DNA of 5,898 bases. Origin: an uncultured Acidimicrobiales bacterium (GTDB lineage: Bacteria; Actinomycetota; Acidimicrobiia; Acidimicrobiales; SZUA-35). Numbering within the stretch: position 1 is the stretch's first letter; each line of letters begins with the position of its first letter. The stretch lies in the NCBI GenBank assembly GCA_938028175.1, contig CALJAE010000018.1:1-5898 (forward strand). Direction: 5' to 3'. A program made the position numbers and the translations under genes. Of this stretch, positions 1-4,623 are shown piece by piece. The notes under the pieces were generated by a model. It was given only the letters and a program-made list of their open reading frames with translations, was not told the origin of the DNA and did not search any database.

Positions 1-119
1 CAAACTCGGTAAGTGAGCGTAGCGAACGACGTCATCCTGAACGGGAAATCTCAGAGTTCCTTAATTCAGGATCTGTTTAGCACAGCCAAACTCGCTAACG
101 CAACGAAGTGAACGACGTC
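1..119. repeat. Pair of 33-bp direct repeats flanking a hairpin upstream of rbfA
   Basis: Positions 1-33 and 87-119 are direct repeats of equal length that match at 26 of 33 positions without gaps. Both begin CAAACTCG and end GAACGACGTC. Between them lies an inverted repeat (34-41 against 65-72). The second repeat ends one base before the proposed -10 box of rbfA. The GAGCGTAGCGAACGAC style of sequence resembles low-complexity repeats found between genes in many bacteria, so a dispersed repeat family is the likeliest reading. No gene can be supported in positions 1-131. The end of an upstream gene (infB would be usual before rbfA) is not recognisable here. Confidence 0.6.
34..72. repeat. Imperfect hairpin of the TCATCCTGA/TCAGGAT type
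   Basis: ATCCTGAA (34-41) pairs perfectly with TTCAGGAT (65-72). Inside it GGAA (44-47) can pair with TTCC (57-60). The flanks GTCATCCTGA and TCAGGATCTG recur at 4599-4623, so this is one of two members of a small inverted-repeat family in the window. There is no T-run after it, so it is not a convincing intrinsic terminator. Confidence 0.6.
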
Positions 120-131
120 TAGACTGTCTGG
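120..131 (+). promoter_or_regulatory. Candidate leaderless promoter -10 box of rbfA
   Basis: TAGACT at 120-125 fits the TANNNT pattern of actinobacterial -10 boxes and ends six bases before the rbfA ATG. Transcription would therefore start at or next to the start codon. No Shine-Dalgarno sequence is present before the ATG, which fits a leaderless mRNA. No convincing -35 box is visible, and its place is taken by the second 33-bp repeat. Confidence 0.45.
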
Positions 132-551
132 ATGGCAAAACGTAAAGGCCGCAGCTCTCGTAGTAATAAGAGATCTAGGCCACCAACAAAGCGACAGTAC
201 CCTCGTACTGCTCGACTCAATTCACTCATCCAACAGATTGTTGCCAACTACTTCAACAATGTGAATGATGAAGAGCTCGACTTCTTTACTATCACGGGTG
301 TCAGTGTTGATAACGACCTGAACCGTGCAAGAGTGTTCATTTCTAACCTAGAAGACGACCCAGACGAGGAGCTGTTAGAGAGCTTGGCCGAACATCGTAT
401 TCCGATTCAGTCAGAGATCAACGCACAGTCACACCTACGTAAAACACCAGAAGTCACCTTCGAGTTTGATCCAGCAATAGCCGAGGGTGCTCGAATCGAT
501 GAGATTCTTTCTGTCATGGACAGATCTTCTGATGAAGAAGTCGATGGCTAA
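132..551 (+). CDS. rbfA: 30S ribosome-binding factor RbfA
   Basis: This gene encodes a 139-residue RbfA, a cytoplasmic factor that binds the immature 30S subunit and helps 16S rRNA 5'-end maturation. The first ~22 residues are a very basic tail rich in K, R and S. The KH-like family fold follows: the RTARLNSLIQQIV helix (25-37), the strand segment with NDLNRARVFIS (61-71), and the family's LRKTPEVTFEFD (102-113), which matches the usual L-R-x-[TV]-P-x-[LV]-x-F-x-x-D pattern. The end is acidic (DEEVDG). Length is normal for the family with a slightly long N-terminus. The ATG at 132 is chosen because it precedes the basic tail and lies six bases after a TANNNT box. The 3' end overlaps truB by 8 nt, so the two are probably co-transcribed and translationally coupled. 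Confidence 0.93.
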   Translation: MAKRKGRSSRSNKRSRPPTKRQYPRTARLNSLIQQIVANYFNNVNDEELDFFTITGVSVDNDLNRARVFISNLEDDPDEELLESLAEHRIPIQSEINAQSHLRKTPEVTFEFDPAIAEGARIDEILSVMDRSSDEEVDG

Positions 552-1410
552 GCAGTCGCCCACCGTCCATGGAGCCCTTTTAGTCGATAAACCGGCTGGC
601 TTCACCAGTCATGACCTTGTGAATGTGGTTCGCAAAAAGCTGGGGACCAAGAAGGTGGGTCATGCTGGCACCCTTGATCCAGATGCGACAGGGCTCATGC
701 TTGTCGGCATCGGTTTCGGCACGAAACTAATGGAGTACTCGGTTGGCTGCGACAAGACATATGACGCACAAATCACTTTCGGTACAGCTACTTCAACATT
801 AGACGCTGCTGGCGAGGTAACTGAGACGGCCGATATGTCTGGCCTTGAGGCTGAATCTGTTATTCAAGCAGTCAAGGCCTTCATTGGAAACATCGAGCAG
901 GTGCCGCCCATGGTGTCGGCTCTCAAGGTCGATGGCAAACGTCTTCACGAGCTTGCTAGGGAAGGCAAAACTGTGGAGCGCAAAGCCCGGCCCGTCACTG
1001 TCACACAGTTCGATATATCTTCAACTGAAAATCCGCTGGTGTACACAGCAACGGTCTCATGTAGCTCTGGTACTTATATTCGTAGTCTGGCCGATGATTT
1101 AGGTAGAGCTCTTGGCGGGGTAGCGCATCTGTCGGCTCTTCGAAGAACAAGAATTGGCAGGTTCAATATTGATCAGGCAGTTGCGCTAGACGATGTCAGT
1201 CTTGAATCGCTCATGGGCGTAGAAGCTTTGTTAGGCGAAGCGCCGCTGGTTCCGCTTCCCGAAGAACTAGTACCTAAAGTGTGGAATGGGCAAGCACTAG
1301 ATATTTCAATTGGTGATGGCATAGTTGGTCTCACAGATAACGGCCAACTTATTGCTGTTTACCGCTCCGATGGAAACAAACTAAAGGCTGAAAAAGTAGC
1401 GCCTCACTAG
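544..1410 (+). CDS. truB: tRNA pseudouridine(55) synthase TruB
   Basis: The 288-residue product converts uridine 55 in the T-loop of tRNAs to pseudouridine. The N-terminus has the family start LLVDKPAGFTSHD (12-24). The catalytic motif GHAGTLDPDATG spans 39-50, with D45 as the expected nucleophile. Further family blocks are KTYDAQITFGTATSTLD (71-87), PPMVSALKVDGKRLHELAR (121-139) and CSSGTYIRSLADDLG (173-187). The last ~45 residues form a TruB C-terminal/PUA-like extension. The frame is open further upstream (to 487), but the extra 19 residues lie inside rbfA and come before the conserved start. The ATG at 544 follows a purine-rich GAAGAAG and overlaps the rbfA stop, the normal coupled arrangement. 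The catalytic aspartate and all recognised blocks are present, so the enzyme should be active. Confidence 0.95.
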   Translation: MAKQSPTVHGALLVDKPAGFTSHDLVNVVRKKLGTKKVGHAGTLDPDATGLMLVGIGFGTKLMEYSVGCDKTYDAQITFGTATSTLDAAGEVTETADMSGLEAESVIQAVKAFIGNIEQVPPMVSALKVDGKRLHELAREGKTVERKARPVTVTQFDISSTENPLVYTATVSCSSGTYIRSLADDLGRALGGVAHLSALRRTRIGRFNIDQAVALDDVSLESLMGVEALLGEAPLVPLPEELVPKVWNGQALDISIGDGIVGLTDNGQLIAVYRSDGNKLKAEKVAPH

Positions 1411-1414
1411 CCGA

Positions 1415-1450
1415 TTGTCGGGCACGAGCTCTTGACGATATGCTAGATAG
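1415..1450 (+). promoter_or_regulatory. Candidate leaderless promoter of the 144-residue gene
   Basis: TTGTCG (1415-1420) is followed after 18 bases by TATGCT (1439-1444), which fits TANNNT. Six bases separate the box from the ATG at 1451. No Shine-Dalgarno site precedes the start. This places the transcription start at the initiation codon. A better -35 match, TTGACG at 1432-1437, is too close to the start codon to serve with any upstream -10. Confidence 0.5.
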
Positions 1451-1885
1451 ATGGCGGACACAGTAGCTAACAGAGATGGCGAAGATGTCATTCACCTCCC
1501 GTTCTCTTTGAACCCACCGAATGCGTATTCAAGGACGTATAAATGGCTTGAGCAGCAGTTTCGAGAACTAACCGCTGATGCTAAGTTCCTCAAAGAGGTC
1601 GATCCGGCTGACTTTGATGAAGAAGAGTTCTTTCAAAATTCAAACACAAGTTATCGAGACTATAGATCAGAAGCTGGTCGAAAGGTATATGTTTTTGAGA
1701 GCCAGCTGATACTCGATCTAGTAGATCAGCTTCTCGGAGCGGTGAGAAATATCATTCGGGGGCAAGCGACTCTCAATGACTACCACGTTGTTAATACTCA
1801 CCTGGATGTTCCCAAAAGTGCTTTGCCAATGTCTAGCAAGCTGGACGATCTAATAATGCGGATTGGGAAGGCTCTAACTAGATAG
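1451..1885 (+). CDS. Conserved-position hypothetical protein, 144 residues, unrecognised family
   Basis: I do not recognise this protein. It is soluble in appearance, with no signal peptide or membrane segment. Residues 1-20 are polar. Residues 26-66 form a likely helical, acidic region (KWLEQQFREL, then DPADFDEEEFF at 51-61). Residues 78-104 look like an amphipathic helix pair (VFESQLILDLVDQLLGAVRNII). A short basic C-terminal helix (DDLIMRIGKALTR, 132-144) ends the chain. There are no cysteines and no catalytic-looking motif, so an adaptor or small binding protein is more likely than an enzyme, but that is inference. It lies 40 bp from both truB and ribF, in the same direction, with its own candidate promoter. 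The start is supported by the TANNNT box six bases upstream. Its first codons (ATGGCGGACA) resemble those of the unknown genes at 3298 and 3978, but the proteins do not otherwise look related. Confidence 0.8.
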   Translation: MADTVANRDGEDVIHLPFSLNPPNAYSRTYKWLEQQFRELTADAKFLKEVDPADFDEEEFFQNSNTSYRDYRSEAGRKVYVFESQLILDLVDQLLGAVRNIIRGQATLNDYHVVNTHLDVPKSALPMSSKLDDLIMRIGKALTR

Positions 1886-1925
1886 CTAGGGGAGCGTTGT
1901 CATTTATCCGCTAGCTTATATATCC

Positions 1926-2867
1926 GTGAAGAAGTTCCGTGACCCAAATCCCGGCGACGTAGCCCCAGTCTGTGAGACTGGAGTTGTTACCGCAATCGGC
2001 TTCTTTGATGGCGCCCATCTGGGGCACCAACAAGTGTTTGATCAGGTAAAAGCTTTCGCTCAAGCCGCTGATTGTTGTAGTGCGGTCGTCACGTTTGATC
2101 CACACCCAGCGCAGGTTCTCCGCCCCGAGAATGCCCCCGGGTTGATTACCAGCCATGAACACAAGCTTGAACTCTTTGAAGAGGCTGGCTTTGACATAGC
2201 TGTTACTTACTCATTCAATAAAGAACTTGCTGATCTTTCTCCCAGAGACTTTGTGCAGCGATTGCTAGTAGAAGGCTTGCAAGTAAAGAACATAGTGGTC
2301 GGCGAAGATTTCCACTTTGGGGCTGACCGTGCGGGTGATGTTGCAACGCTTCGAGAACTTGGGGAAGAACTTGGTTTTGAAGTTTCACCGGTTGTCCTGT
2401 TAACCCAGGATCAGTCTGATTCACTACTTGTTTCTTCAACAGCAATCAGAAGGGCCCTAGCAGGTGGAGACATAGAAAAAGTCAACGCAATGTTGGGTCG
2501 GCCTCACGAGATTAGGGGAGTGGTAGTCCACGGCGACAAGCGTGGGCGAACAATCGGGTTCCCAACTGCAAACGTGCGCCTCGAGCACATGGCTGTCCCA
2601 GCCGATGGTGTCTATGCAGCCGAGGTAGAACTTGCTGACGGCAGTGTTCATAAGACCGCAGTCAATGTAGGGAAGCGTCCAACGTTTCATCAGAATCAGT
2701 CTGAGTCATTGCTTGAAGCGCATCTTCTTGATTTTGATGAAGATATCTATGACCAGCAGATCTCAGTCCGGCTACTTAAGTATTTGCGCAGTGAACGCCG
2801 GTTCGCCGGGATCGAACAGCTCAAAGAGCAGTTAATTCAAGACGTCAAAGCTGTTAGATCTAGCTGA
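1926..2867 (+). CDS. ribF: Bifunctional riboflavin kinase / FAD synthetase RibF
   Basis: The 313-residue enzyme phosphorylates riboflavin to FMN and adenylates FMN to FAD in the cytoplasm. The N-terminal nucleotidyltransferase half shows GFFDGAHLGH (25-34) with the HxGH motif, TFDPHP (56-61), GEDFHFG (126-132) and SSTAIR (170-175). The C-terminal flavokinase half shows GRTIGFPTAN (207-216), DGVYAAEV (228-235), and EAHLLDFDEDIY (264-275), with E264 as the expected catalytic glutamate. Length is typical. The start used is GTG at 1926, giving ~19 residues before the first strand, as in other actinobacterial RibF. It has no Shine-Dalgarno at normal distance. AGGGGAG at 1888-1894 is seven bases before an in-frame ATT at 1902, and a TAGCTT box (1912-1917) would suit a leaderless GTG, so the exact start is uncertain. 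All key motifs are intact. Confidence 0.94.
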   Translation: MKKFRDPNPGDVAPVCETGVVTAIGFFDGAHLGHQQVFDQVKAFAQAADCCSAVVTFDPHPAQVLRPENAPGLITSHEHKLELFEEAGFDIAVTYSFNKELADLSPRDFVQRLLVEGLQVKNIVVGEDFHFGADRAGDVATLRELGEELGFEVSPVVLLTQDQSDSLLVSSTAIRRALAGGDIEKVNAMLGRPHEIRGVVVHGDKRGRTIGFPTANVRLEHMAVPADGVYAAEVELADGSVHKTAVNVGKRPTFHQNQSESLLEAHLLDFDEDIYDQQISVRLLKYLRSERRFAGIEQLKEQLIQDVKAVRSS

Positions 2868-2912
2868 GTAATTACATTTGCATCCAGTTAGACTAGGCGA
2901 GCTGTCAACTTA

Positions 2913-2922
2913 GGCCTAGGCC
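2913..2922. other. Perfect 10-bp palindrome in the ribF-rpsO gap
   Basis: GGCCTAGGCC is its own reverse complement and sits 55 bp before the rpsO start. It could be a protein-binding site or form part of a leader fold. No clear promoter was found around it, and its function is unknown. Confidence 0.4.
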
Positions 2923-2950
2923 ATGTTGATGGCAGGACAATAGGACCAGC

Positions 2951-2969
2951 CCGCACAATGCGGTAGGAG
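2951..2969 (+). promoter_or_regulatory. rpsO leader: hairpin next to a strong ribosome binding site
   Basis: CCGCA (2951-2955), a CAA loop and TGCGG (2959-2963) form a perfect 5-bp stem that ends one base before AGGAG (2965-2969). That Shine-Dalgarno site is seven bases from the rpsO ATG. A hairpin abutting the ribosome binding site suits autoregulation by S15, which is known to bind structured leaders of its own mRNA in several bacterial groups. Whether this hairpin is such a site cannot be told from sequence alone. Confidence 0.55.
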
Positions 2970-2976
2970 AAACACA

Positions 2977-3255
2977 ATGGGAAAACTTGCAGCTAACTTG
3001 CCTCCGAAGGCAGACACAATCGCTAAGTTCGCAAAAGCAGACAACGACACCGGTTCGGTAGAAGTTCAGATCGCTTTGCTAACAGACCGCATCAAGCATC
3101 TTACAGATCACCTGCAAGACCATAAGAAAGACCACCACTCAAGAGTAGGACTCCTAAAGCTAGTAGGTAAGCGTCGTCGTATGCTCAGCTACCTACAAGG
3201 CCTAGACGTAGAGCGTTACCGTTCACTAATCAAAGAACTTGGCATTCGAGGCTAA
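2977..3255 (+). CDS. rpsO: 30S ribosomal protein S15
   Basis: The 92-residue S15 binds the three-way junction of helices 20-22 of 16S rRNA early in 30S assembly. Conserved features are DTGSVEVQIALLT (24-36) and HKKDHHSRVGLL (49-60), followed by KRRRMLSYL (65-73). The residues matching the rRNA contacts known in E. coli S15 are present: H45, D52 and S55. The chain is about three residues longer than usual because of a short N-terminal extension (MGKLAANLPP). It ends KELGIRG, close to the LGLRR-type tail of other S15 proteins. The ATG at 2977 is fixed by AGGAG seven bases upstream. The stop is only 42 bp from the next gene, and the last codons lie in the repeat that recurs at 3911-3990. Confidence 0.97.
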   Translation: MGKLAANLPPKADTIAKFAKADNDTGSVEVQIALLTDRIKHLTDHLQDHKKDHHSRVGLLKLVGKRRRMLSYLQGLDVERYRSLIKELGIRG

Positions 3256-3310
3256 GGCTACGCTTAATAGCCCCAGTATTGCTCTACAATTAAATCTGTG
3301 GCGGACAAAC
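3231..3310 (+). repeat. Direct repeat copy 1: rpsO 3' end plus promoter plus first codons of the next gene
   Basis: This segment aligns without gaps to 3911-3990 (offset 680), with 61 of 80 bases identical. Identity is concentrated in a core (3248-3270, 22 of 23 bases) and in the block ATTGCTCTACAAT (3278-3290). It spans the last seven codons and stop of rpsO, an inverted repeat, the -10 box and the first codons of the 197-residue gene. Upstream of 3231 similarity drops to chance. Confidence 0.85.
3256..3297 (+). promoter_or_regulatory. Candidate leaderless promoter with inverted repeat over the -35 region
   Basis: TACAAT (3285-3290) is a good -10 box and lies seven bases before the GTG at 3298, so the transcript is expected to be leaderless. 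GGCTA (3256-3260), a 7-base loop and TAGCC (3268-3272) form an inverted repeat centred where the -35 box should be. No consensus -35 is present. The inverted repeat is too short, and lacks a T-run, for a convincing rpsO terminator, so an operator is the alternative reading. The same arrangement recurs at 3936-3977. Confidence 0.55.
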
Positions 3311-3891
3311 AGGATCTAGAAGGCTTCTATCTAAAAGATGGCGAGCTTCAATTCAATTTCGATGACCTGCCAGTTGTAATCAAGGTAGAACCACATAAGT
3401 TTAAGACTTGTGATCTGGCTGTCTGCGGTATAGATATCCGTGGCAGTAATGAGATTTATTTCATCAATAAGAATGGTGAATATTTGTCCTTTAATGACTC
3501 TACATATCGGATCGAAGCTTGCGGTGAGGGTATGAGGCCTAAGCCGGCCTTTCTTGTTGACCTCCAGGACACAATTAATGTAGAGGCCGAAATCTTAAAA
3601 GATATGGTCGAGGGATTCAACCCGTTCATCTACTCGAACGCAGGTGCTGTGACCATCGAAAACGCCGGGTCGTTGCCCATAGCGGCTGTTCTTTACAGGA
3701 AAGGGCGCTCTGTAGATGGTGTTCAAGCCCAGCCCGTTATTGTTAACCTGCCTGGTGAATGTATCAGGCCACGAGTGCCTAGACCAACCGAAAGTTGTGG
3801 GTTAAGTCGTCGAGACAACAACTATTGTGAAGCTCACCATAGGACCAACTCAGTGGATGCTCTCAGGCGATTCTCTCGTTCATTTCACTAA
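3298..3891 (+). CDS. Unknown protein with C-terminal Cys/His cluster, 197 residues (first of a pair)
   Basis: I do not recognise this protein. The start is GTG, seven bases after a TACAAT box and without a Shine-Dalgarno. The first ~130 residues alternate short hydrophobic stretches with DG, NG and ND turns, as in an all-beta domain (for example EIYFINKNGEYLSFN at 52-66). There is no signal peptide or membrane segment. The C-terminal part has C155, C167, C177, H180 and H181, arranged C-x11-C-x9-C-x2-H, which could bind zinc. A basic tail of ~16 residues follows. It shares with the next gene the pattern [IL]-[DE]-I-x5-[IL]-x-F-x2-[KQ]-N-G-x5-N (residues 45-66), an N-x-G-A motif (114-117) and the S-C-G...Y-C-x2-H tail, in the same order. 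They are probably diverged relatives. It separates rpsO from pnp. No function is proposed beyond possible metal binding. Confidence 0.75.
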   Translation: MADKQDLEGFYLKDGELQFNFDDLPVVIKVEPHKFKTCDLAVCGIDIRGSNEIYFINKNGEYLSFNDSTYRIEACGEGMRPKPAFLVDLQDTINVEAEILKDMVEGFNPFIYSNAGAVTIENAGSLPIAAVLYRKGRSVDGVQAQPVIVNLPGECIRPRVPRPTESCGLSRRDNNYCEAHHRTNSVDALRRFSRSFH

Positions 3892-3911
3892 ACACCTGTT
3901 AGGTAAATATG

Positions 3912-3935
3912 AAGGAGCTTGGCCTAAGAGGCTAA
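3912..3935 (+). pseudogene. Remnant of a second rpsO 3' end (last seven codons and stop)
   Basis: The sequence translates to KELGLRG-stop, a normal S15 C-terminus (E. coli S15 ends RLGLRR). It lies in the gap between two unknown genes and has no S15 sequence before it. The differences from the resident rpsO tail are mainly synonymous, as expected if this piece diverged while still part of a working S15 gene in another genome. It is short, so the coding reading rests on its collinearity with the larger repeat. Confidence 0.6.
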
Positions 3936-3977
3936 GGCTACGTTTAATAGCCTCCAGATTGCTCTACAATAGAAGCT
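3936..3977 (+). promoter_or_regulatory. Second candidate leaderless promoter with the same inverted repeat
   Basis: GGCTA (3936-3940) and TAGCC (3948-3952) repeat the inverted repeat of copy 1 with the same 7-base loop length. TACAAT (3965-3970) lies seven bases before the ATG at 3978. The conserved elements of the two copies are the inverted repeat, the ATTGCTC spacer and the -10 box, while the bases between vary. This pattern suggests these parts are functional. Confidence 0.55.
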
Positions 3978-4499
3978 ATGGCGGATCATAGGATTACAGT
4001 CAGGCGGCTTCGTCGTGGGCGTTATTTAGAGGTGCCCGCTTGGCAGTTACCAGCAAAGATTGAGACCTATGGCAGTCTTGCCGCAACCGGTTCGCAGGTA
4101 GTAAATAAGCACCAGATCAATAGTTTAGAAATTGGTGCAGACCGAAGGCTAGTATTCTTTTTTCAGAATGGTAGTGAAGTGCAAATCAATCGTCCGCTGT
4201 ATTTAGCGGAACTCAAAGATGGACAGTTGCCATCTGAAATCACAGTTCTTATGTCGAGCTCATTTAAAGTTCGTATCGAAGAGCGTGATGGCGAGCTATA
4301 CATTCACAATGATGGAGCAAATCTGCAGGTTTCAGGTGTAAGTAACGCAGTTCGTGGCGAATCTCAGGCTCCTAAAAGAGCGCCGAAAGTGGAGTCTATT
4401 CCGGGCGATCAAGGAATTGTGGTCCCGCCGGTCGTCTCATGCGGACATAGGCCACGTTTTACTCCAAGTTACTGCCAGGAACATAGTCCTAAGCGATAG
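3978..4499 (+). CDS. Unknown protein with C-terminal Cys/His cluster, 173 residues (second of a pair)
   Basis: I do not recognise this protein. It starts MADHR at an ATG seven bases after TACAAT, with no Shine-Dalgarno. Residues 5-15 are very basic (RITVRRLRRGR). Residues 50-71 match residues 45-66 of the preceding protein without a gap, with conserved F60, N64, G65 and N71. N111-x-G-A matches the N114-x-G-A of its neighbour. After a proline- and lysine-rich linker (~128-150) the end carries S-C155-G-H157 and Y-C166-Q-E-H169, four possible metal ligands in the order C-x-H...C-x2-H. Overall identity between the two proteins is low, far lower than that of their upstream DNA, so they have diverged fast or are different alleles brought together. 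No membrane segment or signal peptide is visible. Nucleic-acid or metal binding is possible but unproven. Confidence 0.75.
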   Translation: MADHRITVRRLRRGRYLEVPAWQLPAKIETYGSLAATGSQVVNKHQINSLEIGADRRLVFFFQNGSEVQINRPLYLAELKDGQLPSEITVLMSSSFKVRIEERDGELYIHNDGANLQVSGVSNAVRGESQAPKRAPKVESIPGDQGIVVPPVVSCGHRPRFTPSYCQEHSPKR

Positions 4500-4569
4500 C
4501 CCTTAATGGCCAATATCTTGCTAGCCTGTAGAGGTGCGAAAGGTTTGCACAGATTTGGTTAGCTGCCAG

Positions 4570-4597
4570 TTTCAACTAGCTCAACAATATTTATGAT
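4570..4597 (+). promoter_or_regulatory. Possible pnp promoter
   Basis: TATGAT (4592-4597) matches five of six bases of the -10 consensus. A weak -35, TTTCAA (4570-4575), lies 16 bases upstream. Transcription would begin near 4604, at the first hairpin, giving a leader of about 155 nt that holds all four hairpins. TAATTT at 4732-4737 is an alternative -10 that would leave the hairpins outside the transcript. Confidence 0.35.
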
Positions 4598-4600
4598 GTC

Positions 4601-4620
4601 ATCCTGACGAAAGTCAGGAT
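4601..4620. repeat. Perfect 8-bp hairpin with GAAA tetraloop
   Basis: ATCCTGAC, GAAA and GTCAGGAT form a perfect stem closed by a GNRA tetraloop, a very stable RNA loop type. Its flanks match the hairpin at 34-72 (GTCATCCTGA on the left, TCAGGATCTG on the right), so it belongs to the same small repeat family. Confidence 0.7.
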
Positions 4621-4623
4621 CTG

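Larger units (their letters stand above)
3911..3990 (+). repeat. Direct repeat copy 2, carrying a relic of an rpsO 3' end
   Basis: This copy aligns to 3231-3310. It contains AAG GAG CTT GGC CTA AGA GGC TAA (3912-3935), which reads KELGLRG-stop, against KELGIRG-stop at the resident rpsO end. Three of the seven codons differ silently and one gives I to L. The rest of an S15 gene is absent upstream, so this is an isolated tail. It is followed by the same inverted repeat (3936-3952) and TACAAT box (3965-3970). Confidence 0.8.

Noticed and set aside
3..80. Open frame reading NSVSERSERRHPERE... to a TAG at 78, which could be the tail of an upstream gene
   Set aside because: The SERSER pattern is what this repeat type gives when translated, and no IF-2-like residues are seen. 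The frame runs through the hairpin, so it is more likely intergenic repeat than coding.
487..543. Upstream extension of truB by 19 residues
   Set aside because: It lies inside rbfA in another frame, before the conserved TruB start, and the ATG at 544 gives a normal overlap and length.
845..1102. Plus-strand frame of 85 codons inside truB
   Set aside because: It overlaps conserved TruB motifs in another frame and resembles no protein.
3909..3935. Tiny open frame MKELGLRG as a leader peptide of the second unknown gene
   Set aside because: It is explained better as an rpsO 3'-end relic collinear with the larger repeat, and the -10 box of the next gene lies downstream of it.
4531..4593. Short GTG-started frame (VRKVCTDL...) after the second unknown gene
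   Set aside because: Only about 20 codons, with no ribosome binding site, promoter spacing or recognisable features.
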